A stretch of 10,923 nucleotides of DNA from Acidobacteriota bacterium (GTDB lineage: Bacteria > Acidobacteriota > Holophagae > Thermotomaculales > Thermotomaculaceae). The notes under the pieces were generated by a model. The model searched no databases. It worked only from the letters and a program-made list of their open reading frames with translations, and was not told where the DNA came from. Numbering within the stretch: the first letter of the stretch is position 1; every line of letters starts with the position of its first letter. Positions 1 through 7,020 of this stretch are shown here, in pieces. The DNA lies in assembly GCA_003650445.1 (NCBI GenBank), contig QMQE01000076.1, forward strand, positions 1 to 10,923, in the 5' to 3' direction. The translations under genes and the position numbers were made by a program.

Positions 1-865
1 AGGTGTCTATGGCAATATGATGGGTGAGGCGGTTGATGGTTTGTTTTTCAATGCTGTAGATGTAAATGTCGGTGTTCCCATCTTTGGATGCGCTGAACAG
101 CAGCCATTTCCCATCGGAGGAAAAATCCGGCGTGGACCCGATTCCTTCCGCATGATAAATTGTCTTAATTCCCTGTCCCACAGTCATCAGGAAGAGATCG
201 GGATTGTGATTTCGGTAGGACGTGAAGGCAATGCGTTTCCGGTCCGGTGACACAGCAGGGAAAATGGTATCGCTTCCGATTTTCGTGAGCTGCCGCAGGC
301 TGTCCCCGTTGTAATCCATGATGAAAACTTCCCGATGGCCCGTCCGGTCCGAAACAAACGCAATACGGGAGTTGGTAATGCCCCGTTTTCCGGTGAATAC
401 GAAGATGACGTCGTCGGCAAAAGAGTGGATCAATTTTTTCAGGAGACCGGCCTCGCCCCTGTACCGGCGGGTGATAATTTTCTTACAGGTCTTGGCATCT
501 GTTACCACGCCGGTGAACAGAATCTGCCCCTTCTCTTCATCACGAATTTCTCCTGTAACCAGGATTTTGGCTCCGACGGAGAGAAAGGCTTCGCAATTCT
601 TTACATCCTCCGGTGTTTTTGGAGAGGGGACCAGTGCCATGTTTCTTTCCGGTATCACGTGAAAAACACCGGTGAGTTGGAGGTCCCGGGAGAGGAGTTT
701 CCGGCAATCTTCCATTGTTGCGGTATCCGCTCCATTGCCGGTGAAGCCGGCAATCCCGATTTCAATAAGATCCAGGCCCTTTGTGGACAGAGTCAATTCA
801 AATTCCTGTTGAGAAAATACTGAGAGGCTGAAGAACAGCACCAATGCAATGACAATGTGTTTCAT
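1..865 (-). CDS. tolB: TolB, periplasmic beta-propeller protein of the Tol-Pal system (C-terminal part cut by window edge)
   Basis: Translating the minus strand from the ATG at 865 gives 288 residues without a stop before the window edge. Full-length TolB is usually about 430 residues, so roughly the last third is missing. Residues 1-18 form a signal peptide (Lys2, hydrophobic core, VFS-QQ junction). Residues about 20-155 match the TolB N-terminal domain. From about residue 163 the propeller begins with the typical blade pattern: NSRIAFVSDRTG, then REVFIMDYNGDSLRQLT, then FPAVSPDRKRIAFTSYR and SSDGKWLLFSASKDGNTDIY. In the known system TolB sits in the periplasm, binds Pal and the TolA C-terminus, and helps the outer membrane follow the septum. 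A clear GGAG lies 6 nt before the ATG, and the start is 2 nt after the TolA-like stop, so it is the last visible gene of the tol cluster. pal, if next, lies outside the window. Three cysteines (54, 91, 127) in the N-terminal domain are an oddity. Confidence 0.94.
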   Translation of the reverse strand, partial: MKHIVIALVLFFSLSVFSQQEFELTLSTKGLDLIEIGIAGFTGNGADTATMEDCRKLLSRDLQLTGVFHVIPERNMALVPSPKTPEDVKNCEAFLSVGAKILVTGEIRDEEKGQILFTGVVTDAKTCKKIITRRYRGEAGLLKKLIHSFADDVIFVFTGKRGITNSRIAFVSDRTGHREVFIMDYNGDSLRQLTKIGSDTIFPAVSPDRKRIAFTSYRNHNPDLFLMTVGQGIKTIYHAEGIGSTPDFSSDGKWLLFSASKDGNTDIYIYSIEKQTINRLTHHIAIDT

Positions 866-867
866 GA

Positions 868-1635
868 TTACTCCTCGTAATTGAACCAGATGTGAATGCC
901 GAGGTTATTCCCTGTGTAGCCTTCCGGCAGCGGGGGGAGGGGGCTGGATGCGGTTATGGCGCGGAGGGCTATTCTATCCAGGCTGACATCGTTGCTGGAT
1001 TCCTCAATCATGGCACCTGTAATGTTTCCGTTTCTCTGGATTCGGAAGTAGACTTTTACTTTCCCCTTTCCAATGTATGTGCGAACCCAGTTAGAGCCGA
1101 TACGGTCCTGAACAATGGAAAGGTAGTAGGCGTACTCGAAATTGGCACCGTCCAGATCGACTACAGACCCATGTCCGCCGAATCCCACCCGCTTCGCTGT
1201 GCCACTTGCGGCCGATTGCGGGATTGTGTCTTCTGCTCGGGGTACTTGATGTGGCGTTGTTTTCTTACTTGGTTTTGTTGTATTTACTCCGACTGCGGTT
1301 TTCTTTTTTGCTTTTGCTGGAGTTCTTTTCCTGGCAGTCGTTTTGTTCTTTGGCTCCGGAGTGGGAACCACAGCGGGCTTTGGTATGGGTTTGTCAGGAA
1401 CGGCACTGGTTCTTGTGGGGCTTGTGTTGGGATTCGCTGCGGTGGCCAGGGTAGCGATGGAGACACGGTAAATTTTTGGTTCCCGCAATGCGCGGCTTCG
1501 GGCCGAGAGAACACCGAGGACAATAATCAAACCCATCACAATGTGGAGCAAAACAGAGATGGCTGAAAACGTTCGTCCCCCGTTTTCAAGCGTTTTCCGC
1601 TTTTCTATGATGATATTAACGCCAATCCTGGCCAT
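868..1635 (-). CDS. tolA: TolA/TonB-type energy transducer
   Basis: 255 residues: a short cytoplasmic N-terminus, one transmembrane helix at about 22-44, a Pro/Lys/Thr/Ala-rich periplasmic linker at about 65-145 (PKPAVVPTPEPKNK, then TPAKAKKKTA), and a TonB/TolA-like C-terminal domain at about 165-255 (YLSIVQDRIGSNWV, VKVYFRIQRNGNI, LDRIALRAI, PLPPLPEGY). I place the start at 1635, not at the upstream in-frame ATG at 1680, because GGAGG sits 9 nt before it; the longer form would add a charged Arg/Lys/Trp-rich 15-residue extension read from inside tolR. Its position between tolR and tolB makes it the TolA of this system: an inner-membrane protein that reaches across the periplasm using energy from TolQR. 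The linker is short and proline-rich like TonB, not the long alpha-helical domain of E. coli TolA, so family-level naming is uncertain. It overlaps tolR by 20 nt. Confidence 0.85.
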   Translation of the reverse strand: MARIGVNIIIEKRKTLENGGRTFSAISVLLHIVMGLIIVLGVLSARSRALREPKIYRVSIATLATAANPNTSPTRTSAVPDKPIPKPAVVPTPEPKNKTTARKRTPAKAKKKTAVGVNTTKPSKKTTPHQVPRAEDTIPQSAASGTAKRVGFGGHGSVVDLDGANFEYAYYLSIVQDRIGSNWVRTYIGKGKVKVYFRIQRNGNITGAMIEESSNDVSLDRIALRAITASSPLPPLPEGYTGNNLGIHIWFNYEE

Positions 1636-2047
1636 TTTCTTCTTCCTCCACCGGGAGAGTGACCAGCGCCACATTTTCAATTCCTGCTTTCTTCAGACGT
1701 CCGATGAGACGAATCACTTCTCCATAGGGTAGCGTTTTGTCGGCCTTGAGAAAGACCTCTTTTTTCATGGTGGCAAGTTTTGCCATTTTTTCTGCGAAGA
1801 GTTTCGGGTGGATGATATCTTTGTTGATATAAATTTTTCTGTCAGCGGTAAGTGTGACAATTACCCGTTGTTCTTCCAATGCCGCACCGGTGGTCGTTTC
1901 CGGTAGATTTACATCAATTCCGCTTTGCATCATGGGAGCGGAGACCATGAAGATGATAAGGAGTACGAGAATAACGTCCACAAGGGGAGTGACGTTAATT
2001 TCAGCCAGTCCGCGATGTTCACCGGATTGCCGAATGTTTCCCGCCAT
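1616..2047 (-). CDS. tolR: TolR, ExbD/TolR-family proton-channel subunit
   Basis: 143 residues, the usual length for the family. It has a short cytoplasmic tail, then the signature INVTPLVDVILVLLIIFMV (residues 18-35) forming the single transmembrane helix. Asp24 is the conserved membrane aspartate that couples proton flow in ExbD/TolR proteins. Residues about 44-130 form the periplasmic domain (GIDVNLPET, VIVTLTADRKIYINKD, VFLKADKTLPYGEVIRLIGRLKKAGI). TolR works with TolQ in the inner membrane to drive TolA. Its ATG directly abuts the tolQ TAG stop (TAGATG) with only a weak Shine-Dalgarno, which suggests translation depends on ribosomes finishing tolQ. TolR rather than ExbD is favoured by the tolQ-tolR-tolA-tolB order. 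Confidence 0.93.
   Translation of the reverse strand: MAGNIRQSGEHRGLAEINVTPLVDVILVLLIIFMVSAPMMQSGIDVNLPETTTGAALEEQRVIVTLTADRKIYINKDIIHPKLFAEKMAKLATMKKEVFLKADKTLPYGEVIRLIGRLKKAGIENVALVTLPVEEEENGQDWR
1645..1649 (-). promoter_or_regulatory. Ribosome binding site deciding the TolA-like start
   Basis: GGAGG on the minus strand, 9 nt upstream of the ATG at 1633-1635 and lying inside the end of tolR. No comparable purine-rich site precedes the ATG at 1680, so the shorter product is preferred. Confidence 0.7.
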
Positions 2048-2719
2048 CTAACTGAAGTTCCGTTCTACAATGCCCAGAAATTCCAGAGTAAAATCTTCAA
2101 TTTCTGCAGAGAGGGATCGAATTTTATTGACGTAGTGGTTGTACCCCCAGAGTGCGGGAATAGCCACCGCCAGTCCTGCGGCCGTGGCAATGAGTGCCTC
2201 TGAGATCCCCGGTGCAACCGCCACCAGCGATGCGGTTTTCTGAATGCCGATCCGCTGGAATGCGTCAATAACGCCCCAGACAGTACCGAACAGGCCCACA
2301 AAGGGGGCTGCCCCTGCCGTGGTGGCCAGGAAGTTCAGGGTTTTTTCAAACCGGCCCACTTCCACAATTTTGGCCCGGTCCAACACCCGGGCAATGGCTT
2401 CCAGGTTACGGATTCTGGGTTTCCCGGGATCCCCCGGGTTCTGGTATTTGAGCTGATAGTTCAATTCGCTGAATCCTGCCAGGAAGAGCCCGGCTTCCGG
2501 GCTGTACAGATGATCCCGGCACGCTTCCTTCACTTCCAGAAATTTATTGGAATTGCGGAAGAGGTTCAGGAATGAGTCGGAATGACGTTTTGCCCGGCGA
2601 ATCTGAAAACTCTTTTGAATAATGACTTTCCAGGATCCAAAGGAAAGAATTAAAAGGAGTAGCATGACGACCTGTGACACCGGCCCCGCGCTTTTCAGCA
2701 TTGCAAAGATATCAAACAT
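2048..2719 (-). CDS. tolQ: TolQ, MotA/TolQ/ExbB proton-channel subunit
   Basis: 223 residues with the three-helix layout of TolQ/ExbB: helix 1 at about 15-35, a cytoplasmic domain at about 36-125, helix 2 at about 127-152 (FLATTAGAAPFVGLFGTVWG, the family signature) and helix 3 at about 170-195 (SEALIATAAGLAVAIPA). The family forms a pentameric inner-membrane channel around TolR/ExbD dimers. The N-terminus, with LKSAGPVSQVVMLLLLILSF, follows the TolQ pattern, and the downstream tolR, tolA-like and tolB genes support TolQ over ExbB. The start has a strong GGAGGGAGG just upstream, and the gene overlaps the end of coaD by 8 nt, so these two unrelated functions are likely translated in a coupled way. 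Confidence 0.94.
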   Translation of the reverse strand: MFDIFAMLKSAGPVSQVVMLLLLILSFGSWKVIIQKSFQIRRAKRHSDSFLNLFRNSNKFLEVKEACRDHLYSPEAGLFLAGFSELNYQLKYQNPGDPGKPRIRNLEAIARVLDRAKIVEVGRFEKTLNFLATTAGAAPFVGLFGTVWGVIDAFQRIGIQKTASLVAVAPGISEALIATAAGLAVAIPALWGYNHYVNKIRSLSAEIEDFTLEFLGIVERNFS

Positions 2720-3209
2720 CGGGCCTCCCTCCGCATTTGGTTTTCAGCCGTTTTTCCACAAAACCCGGGACAAACACTGAGACGTCTCCGCCGAAACTGG
2801 CCACTTCCCGGACCAGTTTGGAAGACAGGTAAGAGTATCGTTCGTCCGGCATCATGAATACGGTATCCACCTGTTTCAATAGTTTTCGATTCATCAAGGC
2901 CATCTGGAATTCATACTCAAAATCGGAAATGGCCCGAATACCGCGTAAAATCGCGTCGGCGCCTCTTTCCCGGACATAGTTTACCAGCAATCCATCGAAA
3001 CTGGTAATTTCAATTCGTTCCGAAAGCATGTTCCGGGTGGCTTCGGATATCATTTCCATTCGTTCTCCAACTGTGAACATGGTGTTCTTTTCCCGGTTAA
3101 CCAGCACCGCTACAATGACCCTGTCGAAGAGTTTTAATCCCCGGGATATAATATCCAGATGTCCGTTTGTAACCGGGTCAAAGGAGCCGGGGTAAACTGC
3201 GGTCCTCAT
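2712..3209 (-). CDS. coaD: CoaD, phosphopantetheine adenylyltransferase
   Basis: 165 residues, the normal size for this enzyme. It transfers AMP from ATP to 4'-phosphopantetheine, giving dephospho-CoA, the penultimate step of coenzyme A synthesis, in the cytoplasm. Visible motifs are AVYPGSFDPVTNGHLDII at residues 4-21, containing the TxGH nucleotidyltransferase signature (His17); RGIRAISDFEYE at 89-100, the substrate-binding segment typical of CoaD; and YSYLSSKLVREVA at 125-137, matching the C-terminal SSxxVREVA motif. GGAGG lies 5 nt before the ATG. The 28-nt gap upstream, from the second SPFH gene, is one of only two gaps in the window; downstream the gene overlaps tolQ by 8 nt. Confidence 0.97.
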   Translation of the reverse strand: MRTAVYPGSFDPVTNGHLDIISRGLKLFDRVIVAVLVNREKNTMFTVGERMEMISEATRNMLSERIEITSFDGLLVNYVRERGADAILRGIRAISDFEYEFQMALMNRKLLKQVDTVFMMPDERYSYLSSKLVREVASFGGDVSVFVPGFVEKRLKTKCGGRPDV

Positions 3210-3241
3210 AATTTCCTCCGGGGAAATCCGTATGGATTCAT
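3206..3241 (-). other. Possible 11-codon mini-ORF bridging the SPFH-coaD gap
   Basis: Reads ATG then MNPYGFPRRKL then TGA. Its ATG overlaps the TGA stop of the upstream SPFH gene as ATGA, and its own TGA overlaps the coaD ATG as ATGA. A GGAAG inside the end of the SPFH gene could act as its ribosome site. It contains the coaD Shine-Dalgarno, so it might serve as a translational bridge. Nothing shows that it is translated, and chance is a fair explanation. Confidence 0.25.
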
Positions 3242-4326
3242 TTTTTTTCTTCCTTTTTCGTCAGTGCCGGAGTTTTTTCTGGTTGAGGTAAGGGGCCTGG
3301 CTTTGCATTTTCTGCCTTTTTAATTACTTTTGCAGCCGCAATATTTTCAAGAAAGCGATTGATATCAATCATGGAGAGTGTTCCGTTGTCCGACATGGGT
3401 ACGATGGATATTTTCTTTCCCTGTAACGCTTCAGCGAGGCGTTTTGCCACTACGTTTGACCCGCCGTTTCCAGCGAGGGCCTGATTGAGCCTGGCCAAAG
3501 CGGCGGCTGTTGCTTTCTTACGGGCAAGTGTTGCTTCTGCCTGTTTCTGTGCGGTGTAGAGGAGGGCATCGCCCTTCAGTTTTGCCTGATCCATTTCACC
3601 CCGGGCTTCTTCGATTACCCGGTTGGCATCCGCCCTTGCGTCAAAGACTTTTCGTTTTACGTCTTCAGTGGCGGCTGTGATAAGGGATGCGTATTCCCGT
3701 GCTTTCTGGTCGTAGAGCTTTCTGTCCTCAATGGCTTTCTGGTAGTCAGCCGCAAAACGATAATCATTGACCAGTACGCCTGTAATCTGGATACCCAGTG
3801 GCGCAAAAGCCTGGTTCAATAATTCTTTCCCTTCCTCTACCTTGGCTTCTCTCTTAGCTGCATCGTAAAACTCCTCGGAGGAGAGCTTACCCAGGGCGTA
3901 ACGAAGGATTCCTCTTGAAATGGGCCGAACGGCCTTTTCTTCAATTTCCGGCAAACGCTCTCCCACGTTCCGGACTGTTAACCATGCCTTGTCCGGGTTC
4001 ACCCGCCAGCTTACGGTGATGTCCACCCAGAGGTTGTTTCCGTCGGAGGTTTTCAGTTTCAAATCGTCTGCATGGGGGCGCGAGCCCTGCCCTTTCTGCT
4101 GTGTCATTTCAAGTTTCTGTTCTGTTTTGTTGAGGACACTGAACCCGCTGAAGGGTGGGATATAAATATGGTATCCGGTTCCGTAGGTCTTTTCATTTAC
4201 ACCGGTATTTCCAGTGAATGAAAAGTACGTGGTTTTGACCCCCACTTCATTTGTGTCAACCTGAGCGCAACCCACTGCAAAAAGGAGTATCAGCATGCTG
4301 AGGGGAAGTATGATTATGCGTTTCAT
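3238..4326 (-). CDS. SPFH/band 7 (prohibitin/HflK-C-like) protein with lipoprotein-type signal
   Basis: 362 residues. Residues 1-19 look like a lipoprotein signal: Lys2-Arg3, a hydrophobic core, then FAVGC with Cys20 as the candidate lipidated residue; the -3 position is Ala, an imperfect lipobox. Residues about 24-200 form the SPFH/band 7 domain (DTNEVGVKTTYFSFTGN, LKTSDGNNLWVDITVSWRV, EFYDAAKREAKVEEGKELL, VLVNDYRFAADYQKAIEDRK). Residues about 200-290 are an Ala/Glu/Lys/Arg-rich coiled-coil region, and the end (about 335-362) is a Pro/Lys/Glu-rich tail. Family members assemble into membrane-bound rings that scaffold proteases or organise lipids. It is clearly related to the preceding gene and overlaps it by 4 nt (ATGA), suggesting a hetero-oligomer in the manner of HflK/HflC. 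No FtsH gene is adjacent in the window, so specific HflK or HflC names are not justified. Confidence 0.88.
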   Translation of the reverse strand: MKRIIILPLSMLILLFAVGCAQVDTNEVGVKTTYFSFTGNTGVNEKTYGTGYHIYIPPFSGFSVLNKTEQKLEMTQQKGQGSRPHADDLKLKTSDGNNLWVDITVSWRVNPDKAWLTVRNVGERLPEIEEKAVRPISRGILRYALGKLSSEEFYDAAKREAKVEEGKELLNQAFAPLGIQITGVLVNDYRFAADYQKAIEDRKLYDQKAREYASLITAATEDVKRKVFDARADANRVIEEARGEMDQAKLKGDALLYTAQKQAEATLARKKATAAALARLNQALAGNGGSNVVAKRLAEALQGKKISIVPMSDNGTLSMIDINRFLENIAAAKVIKKAENAKPGPLPQPEKTPALTKKEEKK

Positions 4327-5327
4327 TTTTCCACCCCCGTCATTTTAAGAAGGGATTTCAGGTCTAAGGGGTTAACCCCCTGTTTCCCTCCGGACTGGAC
4401 CACAATTTTATCCAGTCCCTTCAGTACATCAGCCATCTGGAGTGCCACAATTCTTTGCCCGCCGGGGCCGGCCATGGCGTTTGCGATCAGGGCGTCACCT
4501 TTTGCCTTTGCCGTTTGAACCAGCTGGTCGGCTTCTGCCTTTTTCAATTCCAGATATAATTCCGCGTCGGCGCGGATTTTTTTTGCCTCTGCATTCCCTC
4601 TCGCAACTTCTACCTTTGCCATGGCCATACCCTTCGCCTGGACACGGGCCACTTCAGCTGCTTCCTTGCTGGAAGCAGACCGGGACTGATTCAGCAATGT
4701 TGTCTGGTCTGCGAGTTTCCGGTTTTCAATTGCTTTTTCATATTCCGGCTGGTAGTGAAAATCCCGAATCAGGAGCTGGATCGCTTCAATTCCGTTGGCT
4801 TTTACCCGGCGGTTGAATTCCACCATAGCCTCTTTCGCCTTTGTTTCCCGTTGTTCGGCGTTGTAAAATCCTTCCGCGTTGAGTTCACCGAGTTTGTATT
4901 TTAGAACGGCTATAAACTCAGGCCGTACTTTCCGATGGAGAAAATCGTGTCCGAGGGTGGACAACAGCCGGGCGGCCCCGGTGGGCATAACCCGAAAGAG
5001 AAGGGTGGCATCCACATAAATCGTGGTGCCGTCGCTGGTTTGAATGTCCACATTGTCGTCACCACTGCGGTCGCCCTGCCCCGGAAGGGATGTCAATTCC
5101 AGTTTCTGAATCCGGCCGGAGAAGATATCGAGTTTTTCCGCAACCGGTAGAATCAGGTAAAGGCCCGGTTTTAATGCCTTCTTCACAATCCCCTTCTTTC
5201 CGGTAATGGGGAACAGCCGTGTTTTTACGCCAATCTGCCCTCTGTCTACCCGTTTCAGGCCCAGAACGAGGAGCGGTACGATTATCAAAAGCAGAATCAG
5301 AAAGAAGCCAAGCACTTTCTTACTCAT
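4323..5327 (-). CDS. SPFH/band 7 (prohibitin/HflC-like) membrane protein
   Basis: 334 residues from the ATG at 5327. One transmembrane helix at about 5-24 (VLGFFLILLLIIVPLLVLGL) is followed by the SPFH domain: RVDRGQIGVKT, ALKPGLYLILPVAEKLDIFS, IQTSDGTTIYVDATLLFRV, and EYEKAIENRKLADQ near the end. A coiled-coil of Ala/Lys/Glu repeats follows at about 205-275, then a C-terminal segment (IVALQMADVLKGLDKIVV, NPLDLKSLLKMTG). The helix places the N-terminus at the inner membrane. A TTG at 5339 in the same frame could extend it by four residues, but GGGGGAA immediately precedes the ATG, so the shorter start is chosen. The start overlaps the recN stop by 8 nt, and the end overlaps the next SPFH gene by 4 nt. 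The pair most likely forms a mixed membrane ring; the client is unknown. Confidence 0.9.
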   Translation of the reverse strand: MSKKVLGFFLILLLIIVPLLVLGLKRVDRGQIGVKTRLFPITGKKGIVKKALKPGLYLILPVAEKLDIFSGRIQKLELTSLPGQGDRSGDDNVDIQTSDGTTIYVDATLLFRVMPTGAARLLSTLGHDFLHRKVRPEFIAVLKYKLGELNAEGFYNAEQRETKAKEAMVEFNRRVKANGIEAIQLLIRDFHYQPEYEKAIENRKLADQTTLLNQSRSASSKEAAEVARVQAKGMAMAKVEVARGNAEAKKIRADAELYLELKKAEADQLVQTAKAKGDALIANAMAGPGGQRIVALQMADVLKGLDKIVVQSGGKQGVNPLDLKSLLKMTGVEK

Positions 5328-7020
5328 TGTTTCCCCCAATTAATTCAGCGGCGTGTTTTAAAGATGTCTCGGTAATCTCGCGGCCGCCGGTCATCCGCGC
5401 GATTTCCTGAAGGCGCTGTTCTTTTGATAGAAATTGTACCATTGTACAGGTACGCCCTTCAACCACCGTTTTTGATACGGAGAAATGGCCGCTGGCAGCA
5501 GCCGCCACCTGCCCCAGGTGCGTGACGCACAAAACCTGCCGGCTCAGCGAGAGTTCCCTGAGCTTGGTCGCAAGGGATACCGCAGCCTGTCCTCCGATTC
5601 CGGCATCCACTTCGTCAAACACAGCGGTGACAGAATCCTCTTCTCCAGCGGATATGGCTTTGATTGCCAGCATAATCCGCGAGATTTCTCCCCCTGAAGC
5701 AACCTTTGTCAGCGGTTTCAATTCCTCCCCGATGTTTGGAGATATGAGGAGTTCCCCATGATCCAGCCCGGTTTCCCTGTGGGGGAATGCCAGAATGGCG
5801 TCCGATATAAGGGGAGGTTTCGGATCCATGGTAAATTGGAATTTTAGTTTTACATCCGGCATAGCCAACCCGCCCAGTTCTTCTTTCAATGTTTTTGTAA
5901 AACGAGTGGCGGCTTTTTTTCTCGTTTCAGACAGTTGAATAGCTGCAGTCCACCAGTCGCGGTGCGCGGCCATCAACTGATCTCCCTGTTCTTTCACCCG
6001 GAATTCAAGTTCTTCCAGGTCGCTTAATCGGGTTCGACATTCCTGAAGGTGTTTAATAATTTCCGGGTAGCTTTCTCCATATTTCCGTTGAAGCCGTTCA
6101 ATTTCAACCAGTCGGGATTCAATTTCATCCAGGGACATGCCTGTTTCCTGAATTTCCATTCCGGTTTCCGAAATATCCTGTTCCAGCTCCGATATCATGG
6201 TTATTGCCTGATTTAATGGTTCCAGATAGGGTTGAAACCGGGATTGGAGGGGGGCAACTTTTGCCAGGTGATCATTGAGATGTCCCAATACATTGACCAG
6301 GCCTTCCTGCTCCTCATTGTGAAAGATAGCTTCCATCTCTCCCAGTGCTTCTTTGATTCGTCCGGCATTCTTAAGGATAGATTTTCGTTCCATCAGGTTT
6401 TCCAGTTCTTCGGGTTTCAGATCCACTGTTTCAATTTCCCGGATTTGAAAGCGAAGCATGTCCATTTCCTGATTTTTTTCCTTCTCATTGAGAAGCAGTG
6501 AACGATATGTTTTTTTGGATTCCATAACGCGCAGGGTGAGGGCTGACAGCTTTTCCAGTTTTTCCCCATTACCTGCGAAATCATCCAGGAATTCCAGATG
6601 ATTTTCCGGCTGCAGCAGGAGCTGCTGGTCATTTTGTGAATGAATTTGTACCAGTTTTGGCCCAATTTCAGCGAGCCGGTTCAATGGAACCAGTTCGCCG
6701 TTGATGAAGGCACGACTGGGTGTACTTCGGTGAATGACACGCTTAATCTGAATCGGGTCAGTGGCGGGGATGTCCCAGTTTTCCAGGTAGCCCAATGCCT
6801 TTTTTGAAACGTCGGTGAATACCCCTTCCACAACGGCCCGTTCATCCCCCGTCCGGATCATTTCCCTGTAAGCCCGTCCGCCCGAGAGAAGCCCGACGGC
6901 GTCGACGACAATGGATTTCCCAGCGCCGGTTTCCCCCGTCATGACGTTGAAGCCGGGCTTCAGTTCAATTTCTAGGTCATCGGCGATTGCCAGTCCCCGG
7001 ATATGCAGATAGCTCAGCAT
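5320..7020 (-). CDS. recN: RecN, SMC-like DNA double-strand-break repair ATPase
   Basis: 566 residues, typical of RecN. The N-terminal ATPase half carries the Walker A motif GETGAGKS (residues 29-36) and a Q-loop-type HSQNDQQLLLQPE at about 127-139. Coiled-coil arms occupy about 150-375. The C-terminal half has the ABC/SMC signature ASGGEISRIMLAIK (441-454), Walker B TAVFDEVDAGIGG (465-477, Asp469/Glu470) and the switch His501 in CVTHLGQVAAAA. RecN is a cytoplasmic cohesin-like ATPase acting early in RecA-dependent repair of double-strand breaks. All catalytic motifs are intact. The start has GGAGGTGG just upstream and overlaps the kinase stop by 7 nt (ATGCTGA). I saw no clear LexA-type operator ahead of it, and its start lies inside another gene, so expression is probably tied to the operon unless an internal promoter exists. 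Confidence 0.98.
   Translation of the reverse strand: MLSYLHIRGLAIADDLEIELKPGFNVMTGETGAGKSIVVDAVGLLSGGRAYREMIRTGDERAVVEGVFTDVSKKALGYLENWDIPATDPIQIKRVIHRSTPSRAFINGELVPLNRLAEIGPKLVQIHSQNDQQLLLQPENHLEFLDDFAGNGEKLEKLSALTLRVMESKKTYRSLLLNEKEKNQEMDMLRFQIREIETVDLKPEELENLMERKSILKNAGRIKEALGEMEAIFHNEEQEGLVNVLGHLNDHLAKVAPLQSRFQPYLEPLNQAITMISELEQDISETGMEIQETGMSLDEIESRLVEIERLQRKYGESYPEIIKHLQECRTRLSDLEELEFRVKEQGDQLMAAHRDWWTAAIQLSETRKKAATRFTKTLKEELGGLAMPDVKLKFQFTMDPKPPLISDAILAFPHRETGLDHGELLISPNIGEELKPLTKVASGGEISRIMLAIKAISAGEEDSVTAVFDEVDAGIGGQAAVSLATKLRELSLSRQVLCVTHLGQVAAAASGHFSVSKTVVEGRTCTMVQFLSKEQRLQEIARMTGGREITETSLKHAAELIGGNNE
5331..5337 (-). promoter_or_regulatory. Ribosome binding site of the first SPFH gene
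   Basis: GGGGGAA on the minus strand, 3 nt before the ATG at 5325-5327 and inside the last codons of recN. It argues against the TTG at 5337-5339, which would overlap this site. Confidence 0.6.

Noticed and set aside
1636..1680. Longer TolA-like start at the ATG at 1680
   Set aside because: The added 15 residues are Trp/Arg/Lys-rich, lie in the tolR coding region and have no good ribosome site. The ATG at 1635 has GGAGG at 9 nt.
3238..5327. Naming the SPFH pair hflK and hflC
   Set aside because: The paired layout fits, but the second protein has a lipoprotein-type signal, and no FtsH gene or other HflKC context is visible, so only the family name is supported.
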